From: Prevotella sp.
GTDB taxonomy: Bacteria > Bacteroidota > Bacteroidia > Bacteroidales > Bacteroidaceae
NCBI GenBank assembly: GCA_021204605.1
Contig: JAJPZD010000075.1
Span: 1-11,391, forward strand
DNA length: 11,391 nucleotides
Reading direction: 5' to 3'
A program made the position numbers and the translations under genes. Within the stretch, counting starts at the first letter, position 1. Each line of letters opens with the position of its first letter. The notes below the pieces were generated by a model. That model was not told where the DNA came from and did not search any database. It worked only from the letters and a program-made list of their open reading frames with translations. This document shows, in pieces, positions 6,912 to 11,391 of this stretch.

Positions 6912-7011
6912 TTAGTAAATTTTTTAGTTGTTTTTTGTTTTGCTATGGCTTTTCAACAATTCCAATTATGAAATAAACTTTTCTCTATAACCGTAAAATT
7001 AAAAAAATGCG

Positions 7012-7019
7012 TATTTTTG
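7012..7019 (+). promoter_or_regulatory. Putative -7 element for the EEP-family gene
   Basis: TATTTTTG matches TAnnTTTG and predicts a start near 7026, about 35 bases before ATG 7061. No good -33 box is seen at the usual spacing. The 193-base interval 6868-7060 otherwise holds only the divergent promoter and AT-rich sequence. Confidence 0.5.
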
Positions 7020-7060
7020 CCATTGGATAGTTCTCAGTACATAATTAAAAAACTTATACT

Positions 7061-7765
7061 ATGAAAATATTGTCATATAATATCCATAGTTGTAACCAAA
7101 CAAAAATAAATACAATACTTGCCATGAACGCAGATATCATGGTTTTACCAGAGTGTGCAAGACAAGATAGGATATCATTGCCAGAAGGCTATTCTATGAA
7201 ATGGGTTGGTAGAGACGATTGGCCATCAAAAGGACTTGGCGTTATTTGGAACAATCAGCAAGAATTAGTTGTTCCGACATGGTATAACAGCGAATACAAT
7301 TACATTTTACCATTTATAGTAAACGACAAATTTCTATTGCTCGCATCATGGCCAACGAAATATAAAGATGTTAAAAAATCATATCCACAAATTTTATTGG
7401 AAGCATTGAGAGATTACGAGCCGAATCTTTCTGACTATCCTACTATGGTATGTGGTGATTTCAACTGTTTTATCGGACAATTTGGTATAAGTAAATCAAA
7501 AGGGACATTCGAACAAATAATTGAATTTTTGGAAAATCATGGTTTATTCAGTCTTTATCATCAATTTACAGGGGAATCATTCGGACAAGAAAATAAGAAA
7601 ACTTTTTACGGAACACAAAAGAATACGAAACCTGTTTTTATTGATTACGCATTCACCAACATTCCAACCGTTTCATACGAATTGGGCGAATGGAACAAAG
7701 AATTCAGTGACCATTGCCTTCAAATGATAGTACTGTACGATGATATGCACGAAACTTTACCATAA
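7061..7765 (+). CDS. Endonuclease/exonuclease/phosphatase (EEP) fold protein
   Basis: Metal-dependent phosphoesterase of the DNase I/APE1 superfamily; the substrate (DNA, RNA, phosphoinositide or small molecule) cannot be read. The product is 234 residues with one EEP domain and no signal peptide, so probably cytoplasmic. The catalytic set is visible: Asn7 (SYNIHS), Glu31 (VLPEC, metal ligand), Tyr108 (SYPQI, at the position of APE1 Tyr171), Asp133 and Asn135 (GDFN), Asp195 (IDYAF) and Asp217-His218 (SDHC). A subfamily feature is ASWPTKYKD where many relatives have a His-containing strand. It stands alone on the plus strand, divergent from the DUF3791 pair and 91 bases before the ATPase gene, which has its own -7 box. 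A DNA-repair or defence nuclease are both possible. Confidence 0.85.
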   Translation: MKILSYNIHSCNQTKINTILAMNADIMVLPECARQDRISLPEGYSMKWVGRDDWPSKGLGVIWNNQQELVVPTWYNSEYNYILPFIVNDKFLLLASWPTKYKDVKKSYPQILLEALRDYEPNLSDYPTMVCGDFNCFIGQFGISKSKGTFEQIIEFLENHGLFSLYHQFTGESFGQENKKTFYGTQKNTKPVFIDYAFTNIPTVSYELGEWNKEFSDHCLQMIVLYDDMHETLP

Positions 7766-7832
7766 AACGATTGTTTTTATTCGCTGTGGTAATTTTTCGT
7801 GCAAAATTCAGTTCGTTATAAAGATTTTATAA

Positions 7833-7840
7833 TACCTTTG
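7833..7840 (+). promoter_or_regulatory. Putative -7 element for the ATPase gene
   Basis: TACCTTTG matches TAnnTTTG and predicts a start near 7847, leaving only about 10 bases before ATG 7857. No clear -33 TTTG lies 19-21 bases upstream. Confidence 0.5.
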
Positions 7841-7856
7841 CATAAAAATCAATGAT

Positions 7857-9290
7857 ATGACAAACCGATTGATTGCCCGACAACGGGAATGTGAAGTACT
7901 GCAAATGTGCATGGAATCTGATGAATCGGAGTTCGTGATTGTGTGCGGACGAAGAAGAATCGGCAAGACTTTCCTTGTGGAACAATTTTTTGAAGGCAAG
8001 TACGATTTTAAGTTCGTGGGAGGACATAATCTCCGTTCACGTGACCAGCTTAATAATTTCGCCAAAGCAATTAAGGCGTATTCAGGCACAAAACCCACTC
8101 CGTTCAAGGACTGGTTTGATGCTTTCGATGCCTTGGAGGACTATCTTTCAACTCTTCCCAATAATAGGAGAAAGGTCATTTTCATAGACGAAATGCCGTG
8201 GATTGATTCTCGTCGTTCCGATTTTGTAAGTGCCTTGGAGTATTTCTGGAACGGTTGGGCAAGCGGCCAATACAATATCGTACTGGTAGCAACCGGTTCG
8301 GCCACATCATGGATGACGGATAAACTGATAAAGAACCGTGGCGGGTTACACAACAGAATCAGACACAGGATATATCTGAAACCCTTTTCTTTGAAAGAGA
8401 CTGAAGAATACCTTCAAAGCCGTTCAGCCCATTGGGACAGATATCAGATATTGCAAGGCTATATGCTTACTGGTGGTGTTCCGTTCTATCTAAAGATGCT
8501 TGAACCGCAACAGAGTTTTGCTCAGAATGTTGACAGCTTGTGTTTCTCGGACACTGGCGCATTAAGAATGGAGTTTGACGAACTTTATAATGCCATATTT
8601 CCTGGTGCGGAATCGTATGTAGTGGTAGTGAGGGCTTTGGCAGATAACAAATCCGGCATGACAAGAACCGAAATCAGTACGAAAACCAAATTATCGGGAA
8701 CTTATCTTACACGCATCCTCACCAATCTTGAACGCTGCGACTTCATAGACAAGACCAACCTGTTCGGCAACTGCAGGACGGATGCGATTTACAGGCTGAT
8801 TGATTTCTACACCATGTTCTATTTCAAATTTATCGAAAAGAACCTATCAAGGGATGGGCAATGGTGGACGCACCATCTTGGGTCTAGTGGTATTTATTCT
8901 TGGATGGGATTCACCTTTGAACTAATATGTATGTTGCATCATGTACAAATCAAGAAGGCACTGGGTATATCGGGAATGGCGACATCTGTTTCCACATGGC
9001 GCTGCGCCCCTGATAAGGAAAGCGGAACATCTGGGGCACAGATAGACATGATTATCGAGCGTGCAGACCGCATCATCCACCTTTGCGAGATGAAATTCAG
9101 TGAAGGTGCATTCAATATCACGGGTGAATATGAAGCAAAACTGCGGAACCGCCGGGAACTTTTCAGACTCAAGACAAAAACGAAAAAATCTGTAGTACAT
9201 ACATTTGTCACAACCTATGGGGTTGGTGATGGCAAATACCACAGTATCGTCCACAGCGAGGTGACGATGGATGATCTTTTCAATTCCTGA
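7857..9290 (+). CDS. ATPase_2-DUF234 protein (STAND-like P-loop ATPase with C-terminal PD-(D/E)xK-like domain)
   Basis: 477 residues. The N-terminal domain is an archaeal-type ATPase_2 P-loop NTPase: FVIVCGRRRIGKT (Walker A, Gly31-Thr38), VIFIDEMPW (Walker B, Asp111-Glu112), VLVATGSATSW (about 142-152, sensor region) and FSLKETEEYL. A middle region (about 255-297) looks like a winged helix: MTRTEISTKTKLSGTYLTRI then LTNLERCDFID. The C-terminal DUF234 region (about 310-477) carries a PD-(D/E)xK-like set: Glu355 (GFTFELIC), Asp397 (AQIDMII) and Glu411-Lys413 (CEMKF). Members are very common in Bacteroidales and archaea, usually in variable regions, and their physiological role is unresolved; nucleic-acid-linked activity is inferred from the folds. 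It converges on the orphan hicB-like gene with no clear terminator between. Composition is intermediate between the core genes and the AT-rich neighbours. Confidence 0.88.
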   Translation: MTNRLIARQRECEVLQMCMESDESEFVIVCGRRRIGKTFLVEQFFEGKYDFKFVGGHNLRSRDQLNNFAKAIKAYSGTKPTPFKDWFDAFDALEDYLSTLPNNRRKVIFIDEMPWIDSRRSDFVSALEYFWNGWASGQYNIVLVATGSATSWMTDKLIKNRGGLHNRIRHRIYLKPFSLKETEEYLQSRSAHWDRYQILQGYMLTGGVPFYLKMLEPQQSFAQNVDSLCFSDTGALRMEFDELYNAIFPGAESYVVVVRALADNKSGMTRTEISTKTKLSGTYLTRILTNLERCDFIDKTNLFGNCRTDAIYRLIDFYTMFYFKFIEKNLSRDGQWWTHHLGSSGIYSWMGFTFELICMLHHVQIKKALGISGMATSVSTWRCAPDKESGTSGAQIDMIIERADRIIHLCEMKFSEGAFNITGEYEAKLRNRRELFRLKTKTKKSVVHTFVTTYGVGDGKYHSIVHSEVTMDDLFNS

Positions 9291-9354
9291 CTTCTATAGC
9301 ATCTTTAGCAATATATGTTCTAATAATACTATCATCTTTAATACCAATTGCATT

Positions 9355-9765
9355 TCAAACTAAACGCAAATCGGAAAATTCTTTTCCTAACTTGTGCAAC
9401 GCATTCTCTATCCTTGACAGTTGTTTGTCAGAAATATAAGTATCACCTTTTTTGTATTGGCGCATCAACGTTTCGTTTATTCCGACAAAACGGGCAAATG
9501 CGCTCACATTCAGCATTGAGTAATATTCAAAAAGAGAAGGCAACGAAAATCTGTATTCAGGCTCTGTTGTGAGAATTTCAGCAACACTCCCTTTTCTTTC
9601 TTTTTCAGACTCTGCCACTTCACTCATTGAATTGGCAAAATCTTCTTTTGCCTCAGCAACTGTTTCACCCCTTCCTATCAAGGCATATCCATCACCATTC
9701 TGGTTATATGCAATATAAGTCCCGTCTGCATCTTTTTCTATTAAAACAATAAATCTCTCATCCAT
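9355..9765 (-). CDS. Orphan HicB-like antitoxin/regulator with helix-turn-helix
   Basis: 136 residues. The N-terminal half is HicB-like: MDERFIVLIEKDADGTYIAY, then a GDGYALIGRGETVAEA stretch leading into a helix (37-53). A charged linker (SEKERKGSVAEILTTE) precedes a C-terminal Xre-type helix-turn-helix, with MLNVSAFARFVGIN then ETLMRQYKKG and SDKQLSRIENALHKLG. This layout parallels the hicB at 4654-5052, and both share GIN..L..Y and kQ..rI..aLh patterns. No hicA-sized frame lies within the 148 bases upstream (9766-9913), and the next gene is unrelated, so it is an antitoxin without its toxin or a stand-alone regulator. Its promoter contains a palindrome fit for self-repression. Confidence 0.8.
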   Translation of the reverse strand: MDERFIVLIEKDADGTYIAYNQNGDGYALIGRGETVAEAKEDFANSMSEVAESEKERKGSVAEILTTEPEYRFSLPSLFEYYSMLNVSAFARFVGINETLMRQYKKGDTYISDKQLSRIENALHKLGKEFSDLRLV

Positions 9766-9784
9766 ATTTTTATTTTCTATACAG

Positions 9785-9815
9785 CAAATATACTACATTT
9801 ATGTAATACAACAAA
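9785..9815 (-). promoter_or_regulatory. Consensus promoter of the orphan hicB-like gene with inverted repeat in the spacer
   Basis: On the minus strand TTTG (plus 9812-9815), 19 bases, TATATTTG (plus 9785-9792): full consensus match. Within the spacer, TACTACAT-TT-ATGTAATA (9791-9808) forms an inverted repeat with one mismatched pair per arm. This is a candidate operator for the helix-turn-helix of the encoded protein. Confidence 0.7.
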
Positions 9816-9913
9816 GTTTTTGTATAACAAATTCGATATATATATGTAGATTCTTAACAATTAAAATGGTTGTTGTGCACTTCTAAGTTGAATGTACACT
9901 TGATAAATGATTA

Positions 9914-10459
9914 TTATATTTCATCCTCTGGATTTACAAAGTTTACAGGGCCATACCCTATAGATAACCAAAGTCTTTGGTCACCTGCGTTGTTTGTTCC
10001 TTTAAATTCATTCATCAAAACAAATCCATTCTCATCGTTAATTGGATTATGACCAAATGTATAATAATTACAACCATCATCATTTGTGCCCTCCCATCTT
10101 AAACCATATTTTTGATTATACATGTTGTATAGTCTATCTTTCTTCGCTTTTAACAACACATATTCAGTATCATTAAAACTTGTGGTAAACATTATAATGT
10201 ATAAATATGTATTTTTAGCATCTGACTGAAAATAAAATTCCACATAATCAAAATGTTCATTTCCAAATGTCACATTATAATATGTTAATTTATTTGCTTC
10301 AAATTGCAATGAATTCTCTCCACCATTATATTTTTTATCCAATATTTCCTTGCATTTTTCGTATGACCATCCGAAAGTAACGCTTGCAACCGAAGGCATT
10401 TCTTGCGCTTTAGTGCAAATGGAGCACAAAAGCAAAAATATAAAAAATAGCTTTTTCAT
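9914..10459 (-). CDS. Small secreted protein of unknown function
   Basis: 181 residues. The N-terminus is a clear signal peptide: MKK, then a hydrophobic core FFIFLLLCSIC and a likely cleavage after TKA before Gln19. Two cysteines in the core (12 and 15) leave lipoprotein processing conceivable, but no good lipobox is seen. The mature part begins MPSVASVTFGWSYEKCKEIL, then alternates strands rich in Tyr and Phe (YYNVTFGNEHFDYVEFYFQS) with a helix YVLLKAKKDRLYNMYNQKYG (100-119). It ends in LWLSIGYGPVNFVN. I do not recognise the family. The FGWSYEKCKEILDKKY opening recalls small periplasmic proteins of Bacteroidales but gives no function. It lies between the right-edge operon (74 bases) and the orphan hicB-like gene; no consensus promoter was found, only AT-rich sequence. 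Confidence 0.75.
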   Translation of the reverse strand: MKKLFFIFLLLCSICTKAQEMPSVASVTFGWSYEKCKEILDKKYNGGENSLQFEANKLTYYNVTFGNEHFDYVEFYFQSDAKNTYLYIIMFTTSFNDTEYVLLKAKKDRLYNMYNQKYGLRWEGTNDDGCNYYTFGHNPINDENGFVLMNEFKGTNNAGDQRLWLSIGYGPVNFVNPEDEI

Positions 10460-10533
10460 TTTTACTATATTTTTAATGGTTTATAATTATCAAAATTTAT
10501 TGTTTAGAATAATAATTCAACGCTTTCTTGAGG

Positions 10534-11244
10534 TTAAAAGTCAAAATACTTCTTTGGCTTGATTTCCTCTATTACTAAACCTAAGTTGTAGTAATCGGAG
10601 ATTTGTTTCAAGTCTCTGATTTTATCATTATTACCGATGTTGGTATAAATATACCAACCATCTCTTTCTGTCTGCCACCTTCGTCTCGGCTCTGTTGGGC
10701 GTTGCTTACGTGATAAGATGTTGTAGCCTGCGTGTTTAATCCCCACGTTTGCAACACGCTCATAACCTATATGCTTAATTGTGGCAATATAGGTTTCTAT
10801 GGCTGTGCTAAGCCAAATCTCTAATCCATCGCCAGGAAATGTTACTTTCAAGCCTTTTGTCGGCTTTTTAGGTTGTTTTGGTGGATTCGGATTTGGCTTG
10901 GTCTGCCCGTTTAATTCATCAGGCTCTGTTGGTATTACAACGTATTCTGCTGGAGCTATTATAGGTGAAATAAGTTCTGCATCTGCTATGTCGCTGATTT
11001 TTGTTTTGCGAGACAGAGCAACTTTAATTTGCTCGTCTGGATTATATTCCAATACCAGCACAAAGTTCCGTCTTATGGGATTTAGTTTCGGGGCGATGTC
11101 TTGGTTTATAAAAGGAACTACCTCATCCTTTATAAGTTCTTTTTCAAACTTATCCAAAGATTTCAGTACCTCCTCCTCATTTATATTCCAACCAAATTCT
11201 CCTACCTTATCGATAGTCTTGTAAGCATCTTCAAGTTTTGTCAT
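10534..11244 (-). CDS. Unrecognised 236-residue protein encoded after a probable methylase gene
   Basis: Three visible parts. Residues 1-110 start with helices (LEDAYKTIDKVGEFGWNINE, EEEVLKSLDKFEKELIKDE) and a strand segment FVLVLEYNP followed by IKVALSRKTKISDI. Residues 113-130 are a Pro/Lys/Asn-rich linker (PNPNPPKQPKKP). Residues 131-236 form a compact domain with GLKVTFPGDGLEIWLSTAIE, a basic RPTEPRRRW patch (182-190), DGWYIYTNIGNNDK (195-208) and LGLVIEEIKPKKYF. No signal peptide or membrane segment is seen. The start lies 16 bases after the stop of the gene entering from the right edge, so they form an operon. If that gene is a DNA methylase, this protein could be a restriction or accessory subunit. 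That is inference; I cannot name a family. Confidence 0.75.
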   Translation of the reverse strand: MTKLEDAYKTIDKVGEFGWNINEEEVLKSLDKFEKELIKDEVVPFINQDIAPKLNPIRRNFVLVLEYNPDEQIKVALSRKTKISDIADAELISPIIAPAEYVVIPTEPDELNGQTKPNPNPPKQPKKPTKGLKVTFPGDGLEIWLSTAIETYIATIKHIGYERVANVGIKHAGYNILSRKQRPTEPRRRWQTERDGWYIYTNIGNNDKIRDLKQISDYYNLGLVIEEIKPKKYFDF

Positions 11245-11260
11245 AGCATTATTAGTTTAT

Positions 11261-11391
11261 TTATTGTTCTTCAATGAATTTAATTTCCTCATCAGTTAAA
11301 ACATAGAGGGAGTAGAAATAATTATCAGAGTATTCTGGTTGTGGCGTATAATTTTTGCATACGGGCAAATTTATAAGAGCCTGCTTATTGT
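11261..11391 (-). CDS. C-terminal end of a gene entering from the right, possibly a DNA methylase
   Basis: The minus-strand frame is open from the right edge to a TAA at 11261-11263, giving the last 42 residues of a protein. It reads in part ALINLPVCKNYTPQPEYSDN, then YFYSLYVLTDEEIKFIEEQ. The ending pattern, with a (F/Y)xxLYxLTxEEIKxIE run at the C-terminus, resembles the tails of Eco57I-type and related N6-adenine methylase/R-M proteins. With no catalytic motif in view the assignment is weak. It is followed after 16 bases by the 236-residue gene on the same strand. Confidence 0.5.
   Translation of the reverse strand, partial: NKQALINLPVCKNYTPQPEYSDNYFYSLYVLTDEEIKFIEEQ

Noticed and set aside
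9884..9896. AAGTTGAATGTA present here and inverted at about 6336-6347, considered as a possible attachment or regulatory repeat
   Set aside because: A 12-base match on either strand is expected several times by chance in 11 kb, and neither copy sits at a meaningful boundary.
10799..11224. 141-codon plus-strand frame rich in Gly, Phe and Ser
   Set aside because: It is the complement of the Pro/Lys linker and helical N-terminus of the 236-residue gene, with no promoter. The minus-strand frame fits the operon spacing better.
1..11391. CRISPR arrays, tRNA or rRNA genes, integrases and transposases
   Set aside because: I looked for regularly spaced repeats, cloverleaf-like arms and recombinase motifs and saw none. 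A short or diverged tRNA-like sequence cannot be fully excluded by eye.

Overview
The window looks like the chromosome of a Bacteroidales bacterium (Bacteroides/Prevotella relatives). Two lines of evidence support this: protein style (class A PBP, PyrB/PyrI and GlyA of Bacteroidales type), and repeated matches to the Bacteroides -33 TTTG / -7 TAnnTTTG promoter consensus with few Shine-Dalgarno sequences. The genus cannot be fixed from the sequence alone.

Left part (1-4570) is conserved housekeeping DNA. A class A penicillin-binding protein runs off the left edge on the minus strand. Divergent from it is a pyrB-pyrI operon for aspartate carbamoyltransferase, followed by glyA (serine hydroxymethyltransferase) with its own consensus promoter. 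A strong 12-bp-stem hairpin (4592-4633) closes this block.

Right part (about 4640-11391) is accessory DNA, mostly AT-richer by eye. From left to right it holds: a hicA-hicB toxin-antitoxin pair (minus); a cN-I-like 5'-nucleotidase (minus); a DUF3791-type small gene plus a 76-aa partner (minus); a divergent endonuclease/exonuclease/phosphatase-fold enzyme (plus); a large ATPase_2-DUF234 protein combining a P-loop ATPase, a winged-helix region and a PD-(D/E)xK-like domain (plus); an orphan HicB-like antitoxin (minus); a small secreted protein (minus); and, at the right edge, an unrecognised 236-aa gene directly downstream of the last 42 codons of another gene, possibly a DNA methylase.

The accessory part reads as a toxin-antitoxin/defence-type cargo region between glyA and whatever lies beyond the window. 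No integrase, transposase, tRNA, att repeat or CRISPR array is visible. Several accessory promoters are near-perfect consensus, and two of them (hicA and the orphan hicB) carry inverted repeats inside the promoter, suggesting autoregulation. No single gene can be declared a new system from sequence alone. The best candidates for a second look are the right-edge two-gene operon, the orphan HicB with its promoter palindrome, and the nucleotidase/DUF3791/EEP cluster.
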